Part shown: piece by piece, positions 1-8,288 of the stretch
Layout of the letters: each line of letters starts with the position of its first letter
Numbering within the stretch: position 1 is the first letter of the stretch
Assembly: GCF_037204085.1 (NCBI RefSeq)
Contig: NZ_JBBCBW010000025.1
Location: 1 to 64,000, forward strand
Source: Variovorax sp037204085
Lineage (GTDB): Bacteria > Pseudomonadota > Gammaproteobacteria > Burkholderiales > Burkholderiaceae_C
Direction of reading: 5' to 3'
Length of the DNA stretch: 64,000 bases
Notes under the pieces: model-generated
Database searches by the model: none
The model's input: only the letters and a program-made list of their open reading frames with translations
What the model was told of the DNA's origin: nothing
Position numbers and translations under genes: made by a program

Positions 1-77
1 CCGCGCAGCGAAATAAAGGAGGAGGGGCGCAGCCCCGGGGGACATTCGCGGAGGGGAGTACCCGGTGGCCTGTGCAC

Positions 78-107
78 GCGCCCTGAACAACAGCGCCCTG
101 AACAACA
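78..107. repeat. Tandem 15-bp duplication at the window edge
   Basis: The unit GCGCCCTGAACAACA occurs twice back to back (78-92 and 93-107), just beyond the stop of the dehydratase gene. The remaining bases from 1 to 77 include a short GC hairpin (24-36) and no recognisable gene. Nothing indicates function; replication slippage is the simplest explanation. Confidence 0.7.
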
Positions 108-123
108 GCAGCGCCAAGAATCT

Positions 124-1104
124 CTAGGCCCGCCGCAAGCCACCCCGCCCCAGCACCTCCGCGAACATCTCCGAATCGACATTGCCACCGCTCACGCTGA
201 TGCCGACCGTCTTGCCGCGCCAGCGCTCCTGCTGCTGCAACGCCCCCGCGAGCGCCGCAGCGCCCGCACCCTCTGCGACATTGTGCGTGTCGCTGAAGAG
301 AATGCGCATGGCCTCGGCAACCTCGTCGTCGGTGACGGTGATTACGTCGTCGGCCTCGCTCAGGATCACCTCCACCGACTCGGCCACCGGTGTGCGGCAG
401 GCCATGCCGTCGGCGAGCCGAGTGCTGACGGGCGATTCGATGGGCTTCCCCGCGCGGAAGGAGTCGCGGTAGGCCGTGGCATGGGCTGAGACCACGCCGA
501 TGAGCCTGGTCGACACGCCGCAATGCGCCCGCGCCGCGGCCGCCGCGGCAAAGCCGGAACCGAGGCCGATTGGCACGAAGAGCACGTCGGGCGGTGCGCT
601 CTTCAGTGCGCTGAAGAATTCGACATACGCTGTAGACACGCCTCGCACCAGCTCGCGGTGGAACGAAGGGACCCGATGCATGCCGTCTCGCTCGGCGAGC
701 ATGGCGGCATGCTCCGCGGCGGCCTGAAAGTCTTCGCCATGCTCGACCAGCTGTACGCCCAGCGCGCGCATTGCGGCGTTTTTCTCGAGCGAGTTGCCGT
801 GCGGCACCACGATGGTGGCTGCGAGGCCGTGGCGCCGGGCGGCAAAGCCGACCGACTGGCCGTGGTTCCCGCGCGTGGCGCTGATGGCATGGCGCACGCC
901 GGGTTGCTCGCGCGCCAGGGTTTCGAAGTAGGTCAGCCCGCCGCGAATCTTGAAGGCGCCGGCTGGCGTATGGTTTTCGTGCTTGGCCCACACGGTGGCG
1001 CCGAGACGTTGCGCGAGCAGCGGCCACGCGTACTGCGGCGTGGGCGGCATGGCGGCGGCGACGGTGCGCTGGGCGGCTTCGATTTCTTCGCGGGTGAATC
1101 TCAC
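124..1104 (-). CDS. Serine/threonine dehydratase family PLP enzyme
   Basis: Fold-type II PLP enzyme of 326 residues, likely deaminating L-threonine or L-serine (or acting on a hydroxy-amino acid) in the cytoplasm. The PLP lysine is K52 in GAFKIRGG, the substrate loop SATRGNHGQS is near 75-84, and the phosphate-binding glycine run GLGSG is near 178. A late SGGN motif near 306 also fits the family. There is no C-terminal ACT domain, so it resembles catabolic dehydratases or serine racemases rather than biosynthetic IlvA. It is the last gene of the ten-gene minus-strand block, 10 bases after the LysE gene. Exact substrate is unknown. Confidence 0.85.
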   Translation of the reverse strand: MRFTREEIEAAQRTVAAAMPPTPQYAWPLLAQRLGATVWAKHENHTPAGAFKIRGGLTYFETLAREQPGVRHAISATRGNHGQSVGFAARRHGLAATIVVPHGNSLEKNAAMRALGVQLVEHGEDFQAAAEHAAMLAERDGMHRVPSFHRELVRGVSTAYVEFFSALKSAPPDVLFVPIGLGSGFAAAAAARAHCGVSTRLIGVVSAHATAYRDSFRAGKPIESPVSTRLADGMACRTPVAESVEVILSEADDVITVTDDEVAEAMRILFSDTHNVAEGAGAAALAGALQQQERWRGKTVGISVSGGNVDSEMFAEVLGRGGLRRA

Positions 1105-1114
1105 GAGCGGCCTT

Positions 1115-1747
1115 TTATTTGCGTTCCGTCAGCGCGACTCGCACCGCCAGCGCGGCCAGCACGCTGCCCATGATGTAGCGCTGCGCGCGCAGCCAGCCTG
1201 CGCTTTGCGACAGCACGGCCGTGATGCTCGCAGCACCCAGGATCATGATGGTGTTGACTGCCGCGCTGCTGGCGATTTGCGCGACGCCCAGCTGCATGCT
1301 CTGCAGCAGCACCGAGCCGCGCTCCGGATGAATGAACTGCGGAAAGAACGACAGGTAGAACATCGCGACCTTGGGGTTCAGCAGGTTGGTGAGAAAGCCC
1401 ATGCGGAACAACTTGCCGGGCCGGTCGGCCGGCAGCGCGCGTGCCTCGAACGGCGCATTGCCGCCGGGCTTGACCGCCTGCCATGCAAGCCACAGCAGAT
1501 AGGCCGCGCCGGCAAGGCGAATGGCGTCGAACGCGAGCGGCACGGCCAGCAGCAGCGCGGTGAGCCCGAGCGCGGCGGCAAACAGGTGCACCAGAAACGC
1601 CATCAGCACCCCGCCGAGCGAAATGAGCCCGGCGCGTCGGCCCTGAATGAGCGTGCGCGACACGCAATAGATCATGTTCGGCCCCGGCGTGAGCGCGAGC
1701 AGGATGGCGGCGAGCGCGAACCAGGCGATTTCGGTCAAGGTCAGCAT
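1115..1747 (-). CDS. LysE/RhtB-family amino-acid exporter
   Basis: A 210-residue inner-membrane protein of the LysE family, which exports amino acids or related metabolites. The family signature LTPGPNMIY is in the first transmembrane segment, and LLWLAWQAVK and FLTNLLNPKVAMFY follow at the usual places. The reading frame stays open far upstream, but the ATG at 1747 begins the family N-terminus and lies 5 bases after the stop of the VOC gene. It is one of three LysE-type genes in this operon; they are clearly diverged from one another, so they probably differ in substrate. Confidence 0.88.
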   Translation of the reverse strand: MLTLTEIAWFALAAILLALTPGPNMIYCVSRTLIQGRRAGLISLGGVLMAFLVHLFAAALGLTALLLAVPLAFDAIRLAGAAYLLWLAWQAVKPGGNAPFEARALPADRPGKLFRMGFLTNLLNPKVAMFYLSFFPQFIHPERGSVLLQSMQLGVAQIASSAAVNTIMILGAASITAVLSQSAGWLRAQRYIMGSVLAALAVRVALTERK

Positions 1748-1752
1748 GACGG

Positions 1753-2445
1753 TCAGAGTCCTTCGGATTGGAGCGTGACCGGGCCGCGCGGCGTGTCGAG
1801 CACGGCCACGAGGTTGGGCGCGCCGGGCTGCACGGCCATGCCGGCCATGCCGATGGTGGACAGCGCCGCGGCCAGGTCGGCCGCGCGTGGGTGGGTGGCC
1901 TGCAGCGATCGCAGCGCCAGGCCCGAAGTCGGCATGGCATCGGTGGGATGCACGGGGCCCCACTGGATCAGCGTGGGCAGCGCGCCATAGAAGAGCCGCT
2001 GGCCGTCGTCGCGCACGGTGATCTGCCATTCGAGCCGGCCGGCGGGCGTGTCGCGCGAGGCTTCGAGCAGTTGGCCGCGATCGATGTGCGCGCGCTCGTC
2101 GTGCGCCAGCGCCTGCAGCGTCGCGTGCGCATTGGGCACCCGTGCAACGAAGTGAACCAGCCGCGGTCCGCGCCGCACGAGGCCCGCCTGCAGCACCGCA
2201 TCGTCCAGGTCGAACCAGCGGCGCGTGCCCGGGCGCGAGGGCCGCTTGCCCGGTTCGATGGCGATGATTTCCAGGTAGGCCTGGGGAAACGCGTCGCTTG
2301 CGATGTTCAGCAGCCGGTTGTGCGTGCCCATCAGCGGATGCGAGCCGCCGGGCCCGGGCGTCACGCCCAGGATGGCTTCGCACCACGCCACGCCTTCGGC
2401 CAGCGAGGCGGCGGCGATCACCAGGTGGTCGAGTTGAGCGGACAT
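1753..2445 (-). CDS. Glyoxalase-like (VOC superfamily) protein
   Basis: A 230-residue cytoplasmic protein that begins with LDHLVIAAASL, the first beta-strand of a glyoxalase-like fold with a potential metal ligand at H7. Members of this group are often annotated VOC family or glyoxalase-like domain, and many have no known reaction. The start at 2445 is preceded by an AAAGGTAGG ribosome-binding site. It sits between PhzF and LysE genes in the same tight operon. A role in modifying or detoxifying a small metabolite is inferred from context only. Confidence 0.78.
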   Translation of the reverse strand: MSAQLDHLVIAAASLAEGVAWCEAILGVTPGPGGSHPLMGTHNRLLNIASDAFPQAYLEIIAIEPGKRPSRPGTRRWFDLDDAVLQAGLVRRGPRLVHFVARVPNAHATLQALAHDERAHIDRGQLLEASRDTPAGRLEWQITVRDDGQRLFYGALPTLIQWGPVHPTDAMPTSGLALRSLQATHPRAADLAAALSTIGMAGMAVQPGAPNLVAVLDTPRGPVTLQSEGL

Positions 2446-2456
2446 GGTGCCTACCT

Positions 2457-3380
2457 TTACAGCGTGACCTGGCCGTCGATGCAGGTCACGGCGTCGCCGC
2501 CGACCCACACCATGCCGTCGCTGTCGCGCTCGATGTACACGCGCCCCGCGCGTCCGAGGCACTGGCCCTGTGCGGCCACGTAGCGGGCGGGCATGTGGCC
2601 GTCGGCAATCAGCCATTCGGCAAGGCCGGCGTTGAGGCTGCCGGTGACGGGGTCTTCCTCGACGCCGATGGGCGCGGCGAAGGCGCGCACCTCCAGGTCG
2701 ATCTTCTGGTCGCCTCCTTCTGCGGCCGAGGCCTTGCCGCCGAAGGCACGCGCCTCGCGGTTCGAGCGGCCGATGAGCATCGACGAACCCTCTGCCGCAG
2801 GCACGCCCGCCACGCCGGCCTTGACGCCCAGCTCCTTGAGCATGCGATGGTCGGGCACGAGCCGCAGCACGGTGTCCGCATCGCTGAGCAGCAGGCCGAA
2901 CCAGACCGGGCCGTTGTCCAGCACCTGGGCCGCGACGATTTGCTGCGCCTTCAGGCCCAGTGCGCCCGCCACCTTGGCCAGCAGCGTGGGGCTGGGCGCG
3001 CTGCGCTTGAGCGGCGGAGCCGAGAAAGCCAGGCGCTCGCCTTCCAAGCGCAGCGGCACCAGGCCTGCTGCGCACTGCTGCACGACGCGGCCCGCCGCCT
3101 TGGGCTTGCCGCCGGCCTGCAGCCAGGCATGGCAGCTGCCGATGGTCGGGTGGCCCGCGAACGGCAGCTCGCCGCCCGGCGTGAAGATGCGCACGCGGTA
3201 GTCGGCCGTGGGCTCGGTCGGCGGCAGCAGGAAGGTGGTTTCCGACAGGTTGGTCCACTGCGCAAAGCGCTGCATGGCGGCGTCGTCGAGACCGGATCCG
3301 TCGAGCACCACGGCAAGCGGATTGCCGAGGTAGGGCGTTGCGGTGAAGACGTCGACTTGTTTGAACGGGCGGGGTTTCAT
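2457..3380 (-). CDS. PhzF-family isomerase-like protein
   Basis: A 307-residue protein with the two-lobed PhzF/diaminopimelate-epimerase-like fold. The catalytic acid of PhzF corresponds to E47 in NLSETTFLLPP, and the second-lobe motif EEDPVTGSLNAGLAEWL is present near 258-275. No other phenazine gene is in the window, so a phenazine role is unlikely. Most bacterial PhzF homologues have unknown substrates and are commonly found beside transporters or GSTs, as here. It is separated by 4 bases from the GST gene upstream and 11 from the VOC gene downstream. Confidence 0.87.
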   Translation of the reverse strand: MKPRPFKQVDVFTATPYLGNPLAVVLDGSGLDDAAMQRFAQWTNLSETTFLLPPTEPTADYRVRIFTPGGELPFAGHPTIGSCHAWLQAGGKPKAAGRVVQQCAAGLVPLRLEGERLAFSAPPLKRSAPSPTLLAKVAGALGLKAQQIVAAQVLDNGPVWFGLLLSDADTVLRLVPDHRMLKELGVKAGVAGVPAAEGSSMLIGRSNREARAFGGKASAAEGGDQKIDLEVRAFAAPIGVEEDPVTGSLNAGLAEWLIADGHMPARYVAAQGQCLGRAGRVYIERDSDGMVWVGGDAVTCIDGQVTL

Positions 3381-3384
3381 GATG

Positions 3385-4026
3385 TCATTCGAGCGGGAGA
3401 TCGAGCACGCCGCGCGTGCCCGGACGGGAGAGGAGTTCGCTGTACCAGCGTTCGAGGTTCGGCCAGCTGGGGCGCTGGTATTCGGCCGGCGGCAGGCCGA
3501 ACCAGCGGTGCGCCTCGCAGCCGATGGGAATGTCGGCCATGGTGAAGCGGTCGCCCGCTATGAAGGGCTGGCGTGCAAGGTGCGCGTCGAGCATTGCGAA
3601 CAGCGCTTCGCTCGCATGAACCGAAGCCGCGATGAGCGCAGGTTCGCGTTCGGCCGGCACCGTGCGCACCCATTGCACGAAGGCATCGCGGCTCGCGCGG
3701 TTGAGCGTGGTCTGCTGCCAGTCCATCCAGCGCTCGGCGTCGAAGCGCGCGGGCAGGTCGCTCGGGTAGAACTTGCCGTGCGAATGCTTGGCGCACAGGT
3801 AGCGCACGATCACGTTCGATTCCCAGAGCGTGACGCGTTCGCTGCCTTCGCCGTCGTCGATGGTGGGCACCATCGCGTTCGGGTTGAGCGCCAGGTATTC
3901 GGGCGTTTGCACCACGCCGAAACGGCCGCCGGCTTCTGTGCGTTGAAAGTCGAGCCCGAGTTCCTGCGCGCACCAGACGACTTTGCGCACGTTGATCGAA
4001 CTGATGCGGCCCCAGATGTTGAGCAT
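3385..4026 (-). CDS. Glutathione S-transferase
   Basis: A 213-residue protein with an N-terminal thioredoxin-like domain (about 1-80) containing candidate active-site serines S9-S10, the cis-proline region AMVPTIDD and the glutathione-binding pair in WESNVIVRYL. The all-helical C-terminal domain covers about 90-205. It likely conjugates or reduces a small electrophile with glutathione in the cytoplasm. It is packed between a LysE exporter (5-base gap) and phzF (4-base gap), so a conjugate or modified amino acid could be exported by its neighbours; that link is inference. Confidence 0.88.
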   Translation of the reverse strand: MLNIWGRISSINVRKVVWCAQELGLDFQRTEAGGRFGVVQTPEYLALNPNAMVPTIDDGEGSERVTLWESNVIVRYLCAKHSHGKFYPSDLPARFDAERWMDWQQTTLNRASRDAFVQWVRTVPAEREPALIAASVHASEALFAMLDAHLARQPFIAGDRFTMADIPIGCEAHRWFGLPPAEYQRPSWPNLERWYSELLSRPGTRGVLDLPLE

Positions 4027-4031
4027 GGTGT

Positions 4032-4706
4032 TCAGCTTCCTTGAGCAGGTGTGGCGGACAGGGCAGAAGGCATGGAAGGACGGTCGAGCAGCAGCAGGCG
4101 AATTGCCAGGCCGACCATCACCAGCGCCAGCAGGCCGCGCTGGAATCTTTCAGCCCCCGGACGGCGCTGCAGCCAGCGGCCTGCTTGCCCGCTGCATGCG
4201 CCGAGCAGCGTGTTGAATGCGAGCGCGGCAGCCGAGAGCATGACGCCGAGCTGCAGCAGTTGCAAGGGCACGCTGCCGCGCGCCGGGTCGACGAACTGCG
4301 GCAGGAACACCATGAAGAACAGCAACGCCTTCGGATTGACCAGGTTGTTGAAAAAGGCCATGCGCACGATGCGCGCGAAAGCGGAGGGCTGCGCGCGCGT
4401 GCCGCCCGGTAACCCGACGTTGCTGCTGCGCAGCGACTGCACCGCCAGCCACAGCAGGTACAGCGCGCCCGCGTAGCGCAGCAGGTCGAAGGAAGGAGGC
4501 CATGCTGCGACCAGCGCGGTGACGCCGGTGGCGGCAAAGAGTGTATGCACCAGGTCGGCCGACGAAATGCCGAGCGCCGCCGCAAACCCGCCGCGCGGCC
4601 CGTGCGCCACGCCGTGCGAGAGCACGAAGGCCATGTTCGGCCCGGGCGACAGGAACAGTGCGAGCACGGCCAGGAGGAAGAGCGCGAGCGTGGCGAGGCT
4701 GATCAT
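4032..4706 (-). CDS. LysE/RhtB-family exporter
   Basis: A 224-residue membrane protein and the second LysE-type gene of the block. The signature is LSPGPNMAFVLSHGV, with AFFNNLVNPKALLFFMVFLPQF in the central part and six predicted membrane segments. The ATG at 4706 was chosen because the longer frame upstream lacks membrane character. It likely exports amino acids or homoserine-lactone-like metabolites, but the substrate cannot be told from sequence. Confidence 0.87.
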   Translation of the reverse strand: MISLATLALFLLAVLALFLSPGPNMAFVLSHGVAHGPRGGFAAALGISSADLVHTLFAATGVTALVAAWPPSFDLLRYAGALYLLWLAVQSLRSSNVGLPGGTRAQPSAFARIVRMAFFNNLVNPKALLFFMVFLPQFVDPARGSVPLQLLQLGVMLSAAALAFNTLLGACSGQAGRWLQRRPGAERFQRGLLALVMVGLAIRLLLLDRPSMPSALSATPAQGS

Positions 4707-4731
4707 GGCGTGACCTGCAATGCTTCTTCCT

Positions 4732-5358
4732 TCAGGCGGCCGCTGTTGCCGCAACCTGCGGGAGGTAAGGCTCGATGTTGCGCATGGCACGCGCCACGTA
4801 GTCGTCCTTTTCGCCCACCGGCGCGACATAGTGCAACGCACTCCTTGCTGCCTCGACGCCTTCGCTGCGCGCGATGAGCCAGGCCGCGAGGTAGGGCGCC
4901 GACAGGCAGCCGCCGGCGGTGGCCCCGTTGCCGCTCGCGAAGAAAGGCTGGTTGAGCACCTCGACGCCGGCCTCCTGCACCCACGGCTTGGTCGTGAGGT
5001 CGGTGCACGCCGGCACTGCGCCCAGCAGGCCCAGCTTGGCGAGCAGCAGGGTGCCCGAGCATTGCGCGCCGATCAGCTGCCGCTTGCCGTCGAGCCGGCG
5101 CAGCACACCCATGATGGCGGGATCGGCCGCAATCTCCCGCGTGCGGATGCCGCTGCCGACGAGCACTGCCTCGGCCTCGGTGGCGGCCTCGAGCGTGGAG
5201 CTCGCATGCACGGTCACGCCGTTCATCGAGGTGACCGTGGCGCTGGGCGCGGACAGCGTCACGCGCCAGCCCGGCTTCTTGATGCGGTTGAGCACGCCGA
5301 GCGCAACCAGCGAATCGAGTTCGTTGAAGCCGTCGAAGGTCAGTATGGCGATGTGCAT
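4732..5358 (-). CDS. DJ-1/PfpI-family protein
   Basis: A 208-residue protein of the class I glutamine-amidotransferase-like fold. The nucleophile elbow is GAQCSGTLLL with C100, and the N-terminal strand IAILTFDGFNELD is typical of the ThiJ/PfpI group. Members include chaperones, glyoxalases and isonitrile hydratases; the sequence does not decide between them. It lies 33 bases after the aminotransferase gene and 25 before the LysE gene, so it is probably co-transcribed. Confidence 0.82.
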   Translation of the reverse strand: MHIAILTFDGFNELDSLVALGVLNRIKKPGWRVTLSAPSATVTSMNGVTVHASSTLEAATEAEAVLVGSGIRTREIAADPAIMGVLRRLDGKRQLIGAQCSGTLLLAKLGLLGAVPACTDLTTKPWVQEAGVEVLNQPFFASGNGATAGGCLSAPYLAAWLIARSEGVEAARSALHYVAPVGEKDDYVARAMRNIEPYLPQVAATAAA

Positions 5359-5391
5359 GGTGGTACCTCTCTGTATGGCGTGTATGGCGGC

Positions 5392-6594
5392 TCAGACGGG
5401 TTCGGGCGCGAGCTTGCGTTCAGCCACTAGCGCCAGTTCTTCGCGCAGCGTCAGGGCCAGCGCGGCGATGGCGACATCGATTTCTTCGACGCTGGCCGTG
5501 ACGAACGACAAGCGCAGCGTGCGCAGATCGCCCTGGCCCGCATAGAACGGTGCGCCGGGAACGAAGGCCACGTTGCGCTTCACCGCCTTGGGCAGCAGTG
5601 CCACCGTGTCGATGCCTTCGGGCATGCGCGCCCACAGGAACATGCCGCCCTTGGGCGCGTTGAACTTCACGTCCAGCCCGGCCATCTCGCGCGTGAGCGC
5701 GGCGATCATCGCGTCGCGCTGGCGCTTGTAGAGCGCGCGGATCGTGGGCACATGGCTGTCGAGGAAGTTGTCTTTCATCACCGCCGAAACCATGCGCTGC
5801 GTGAAGATGGGCGTGTGCAGGTCGACCGCCTGCTTGGCCTGCAGCAGCTTGGGATAGATGGCCTTTGGCGCGACCAGGAAGCCCAGGCGCAGGCCGGGCG
5901 CGAGCACCTTCGAGAACGAGCCCAGGTAGATGCAGCCTTCAGGATTGCGCGCGGTCAGCGGCAGCGGCGGCGCTTCGTCGAACCACAGTTCGCCGTAGGG
6001 GTTGTCCTCCACGATTGGCAGGCCCGCAGCAGCGGCCGCGGCGGAGACGTCGGCGCGGCGCTCTTCGGTCATGGTGCGGCCGGTGGGGTTCTGGAAGTTG
6101 GGCAGCAGGTAGATGAAGCGGGCATCCTTCGCCTTGGCCACCAGGTCTTCGACGATCACGCCGTCGTCATCGCTTGCCACGCTCACAGGTTCAGGCTCCA
6201 TGGGACCGAAGGCCTGCAGCGCGCCAAGGTAGGTGGGCGTTTCGACCAGCACCTTGCTGCCGGGGTCGAGCAGCACCTTGGCAACGAGATCCAGCCCCTG
6301 CTGCGAACCGGTGGTGATGAGCACCTGCGCGGGATCGACGTTCCACGGCAGCATGTCGGCCACCGCCTGGCGAAGCGGCGCGTAGCCTTCGCTCGCGGCG
6401 TATTGCAGGGCCGCCTGGCCGTCCTTGTGCAGCAGCTCGGCGCAGGCGTCGGCAAAGGCCTGGATGGGGAAGGTCTTGGGCGAGGGCAGGCCGCCGGCCA
6501 GGCTGATGATGCCGGGGCGCTCGGTGACCTTGAGGATTTCGCGCAGCACCGACGGGTTCATCTTGGCGGCGCGGGCGGCGAGTTTCCAGTTCAT
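5392..6594 (-). CDS. PLP-dependent aminotransferase (class I/II, 2-aminoadipate type)
   Basis: A 400-residue fold-type I aminotransferase. The Schiff-base lysine is K229 in GSFSKVLAPGLRLGF, the aspartate that contacts PLP is in VEDNPYGEL, and NFQNPTG is the usual substrate-loop motif. It resembles LysN/2-aminoadipate and other broad-range aminotransferases that use 2-oxoglutarate. The upstream open frame is a shadow; ATG 6594 gives the family N-terminus MNWKLAARA. It belongs to the operon governed by the divergent MocR regulator, whose C-terminal domain is related to this enzyme fold. Confidence 0.88.
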   Translation of the reverse strand: MNWKLAARAAKMNPSVLREILKVTERPGIISLAGGLPSPKTFPIQAFADACAELLHKDGQAALQYAASEGYAPLRQAVADMLPWNVDPAQVLITTGSQQGLDLVAKVLLDPGSKVLVETPTYLGALQAFGPMEPEPVSVASDDDGVIVEDLVAKAKDARFIYLLPNFQNPTGRTMTEERRADVSAAAAAAGLPIVEDNPYGELWFDEAPPLPLTARNPEGCIYLGSFSKVLAPGLRLGFLVAPKAIYPKLLQAKQAVDLHTPIFTQRMVSAVMKDNFLDSHVPTIRALYKRQRDAMIAALTREMAGLDVKFNAPKGGMFLWARMPEGIDTVALLPKAVKRNVAFVPGAPFYAGQGDLRTLRLSFVTASVEEIDVAIAALALTLREELALVAERKLAPEPV

Positions 6595-6632
6595 GGGTTC
6601 TTCTTTCAGGCGGGTGGGGTGAGAGGCGATTG

Positions 6633-7589
6633 TCAGGATTGTTCGGCGCGCGCCGGGCGCGGCGAAACGGCAGGAGCGGGCTGCGGCTGGGAGAGGCGCT
6701 TGCCGAGCACCACGGTGAAGACCACTGCGCCGGCAAAGCCGAGGGTCACTACATCGAGCGGCTCGCCCAGCAACGGAATGGAGGCGAGTATGGACAAAAA
6801 CGGCTGCAGCAGCTGGGTCTGGCTCACGCGCAGCGCACCGCCCATTGCAAGGCCGCGGTACCAGGCGAAGAAGCCGATCCACATCGAGAACACGCCGACA
6901 TAGACGAAGCCCGCCCAGGCCGTGGTGGCGATGGGCTCGTGCGGCCACAAGGCAAACGTGGCCGGCAGGGTGACCGGCAACGCCATCACACACACCCAGC
7001 AGATTACGCGCTCCGCGCCGAGCGACGGCGTGACCTGCGCGCCGTAGATGTAGCCGAACGAAGCCGCGATGACTGCGCCGACCAGCAGCAGGTCGGCCCA
7101 TTCGAAACCGAAGCCGTGGCCGTTCTGGCTTGCGCGCAGCAGCGAGAACAGCACGACCAGCACGCTGCCTGCAATGGCGCAGAGCCAGAAGCCGAGCCGC
7201 GCGCGCTGGTGCAGCACCAGGGCTGCGACCGCGGCGGTCACCAGCGGCAGCAGTGCGGTGACCACGGCTGCATGGCTGGCCGTGACCACGCGCAGGGCAT
7301 AGCCCAGCAGCAGCGGGTAGCCGATCACATTGCCGAGCACCGCCATGCCGAGCGGCTTCCACTGGTGCCGCGCAGGCCGGGGCGATCGCGTGGCGAGCAG
7401 GAAGATCGTCGAGAGAACGCCGGCCAGTGCGGCGCGGCCCAGCGTGACGAACCAGGGCGAAAGCTGCGGCGCGTCTTGCGTGCCGGTGGCCAGCCGCGTC
7501 ATCGGCAGCGTGACCGCAAAAAGCGCCACGCCGATCACGCCCAGCCACATGCCGAGGGTTTCGTCCTTGATCGTGAGTCGGCCGCTCAT
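6633..7589 (-). CDS. EamA/DMT-family transporter
   Basis: A 318-residue inner-membrane protein with about ten hydrophobic segments arranged as two EamA repeats, followed by a proline/alanine-rich tail. DMT carriers of this kind often export amino acids or their analogues. Its ATG overlaps the stop codon of the LysE gene upstream (ATGA at 7586-7589), so translation is probably coupled. It is the second gene of the operon. Confidence 0.86.
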   Translation of the reverse strand: MSGRLTIKDETLGMWLGVIGVALFAVTLPMTRLATGTQDAPQLSPWFVTLGRAALAGVLSTIFLLATRSPRPARHQWKPLGMAVLGNVIGYPLLLGYALRVVTASHAAVVTALLPLVTAAVAALVLHQRARLGFWLCAIAGSVLVVLFSLLRASQNGHGFGFEWADLLLVGAVIAASFGYIYGAQVTPSLGAERVICWVCVMALPVTLPATFALWPHEPIATTAWAGFVYVGVFSMWIGFFAWYRGLAMGGALRVSQTQLLQPFLSILASIPLLGEPLDVVTLGFAGAVVFTVVLGKRLSQPQPAPAVSPRPARAEQS

Positions 7590-8185
7590 ACGCTCAGCAT
7601 CCACCAGGCCGTGAGCACCAGCACCAGCCCCATCGCGCGGTTGAACCACAGCAGGCGCTTGCCTTTGGACAGCCATTCGCGCAGCAGCGCGCCGACCAGC
7701 GCATAGGTGAAGTTGCTGATGAAGGCGTAGACCAGCATCACCGGCGCGACGATGGCGAAGCGGCCGAGCGCATTGGGCTGCCCCGCAATCCAGCCGGCCA
7801 CCAGCGTGAGCGCGAGCAGCCACGCCTTGATGTTGACGAACTGCAGCATCACGCCCTGTCCGAAGCCGATGTGGAGGCTGGCGCTGTCCGCACGGCCGAG
7901 CGTGGCGCTGCCGCTCAGCTTGTAGGCGAGCCACAGCAGGTAGCCCACGCCGAGCGCCTTGATCGCCAGGCGCAGCGAAGGCACGGCCACCACCAGCGCG
8001 CCGATGCCGGCCGCGCACAGCACGAGCAGCAACGTCCAGCCCACGGGAACCGCGACCACGAAGCGCATGGCGCGCGGCAGGCCGCCGTTGGCGGCCAGGG
8101 CGGTGGAGAGCGTGGTGTTGGGACCGGGCGAGAAGCTCATCGCCGTGGCCAGCACCAGCAGCGCGGTGAATTCTTGCCAGTTCAT
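7586..8185 (-). CDS. LysE-family exporter, first gene of the MocR-linked operon
   Basis: A 199-residue LysE/RhtB-type protein with the signature SFSPGPNTTLSTALAANGG in the first membrane segment. The frame extends upstream into the divergent promoter, but ATG 8185 (MNWQEFTALL) is the natural family start. It is the promoter-proximal gene of the minus-strand block and diverges from the MocR regulator gene across 103 bases. Substrate unknown; amino acid or analogue export is the family role. Confidence 0.86.
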   Translation of the reverse strand: MNWQEFTALLVLATAMSFSPGPNTTLSTALAANGGLPRAMRFVVAVPVGWTLLLVLCAAGIGALVVAVPSLRLAIKALGVGYLLWLAYKLSGSATLGRADSASLHIGFGQGVMLQFVNIKAWLLALTLVAGWIAGQPNALGRFAIVAPVMLVYAFISNFTYALVGALLREWLSKGKRLLWFNRAMGLVLVLTAWWMLSV

Positions 8186-8219
8186 TGCATACACTCTAAA
8201 CTTTGGGACCATTACAGTT

Positions 8220-8258
8220 CCAATACAGTTGATCGAACATATTCGAAAACTGTATTGG
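8220..8258. promoter_or_regulatory. Inverted repeat in the divergent LysE/MocR promoter region
   Basis: CCAATACAGTT (8220-8230) and its exact reverse complement AACTGTATTGG (8248-8258) are separated by 17 bases. A third partial copy, TTACAGTT, lies directly to the left, making a direct repeat with the left arm. The right arm overlaps a plausible -10 hexamer TGTATT (8251-8256), with TTGATC (8229-8234) as -35, for the plus-strand gene. MocR regulators typically bind repeated half-sites near their own divergent promoter, so this is the likely operator. Binding is inferred. Confidence 0.6.
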
Positions 8259-8288
8259 CCTGCCACTCGACACAGAAGCGCAAGGCCG

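Noticed and set aside
2457..3380. Phenazine biosynthesis gene
   Set aside because: Only the PhzF-like fold is present; no phzA, B, C, D, E or G homologue is found, so phenazine production is not supported.
5392..7548. Single 718-residue fusion of a membrane protein and an aminotransferase
   Set aside because: The upstream part is a shadow of the EamA gene; the aminotransferase has its own start at 6594.
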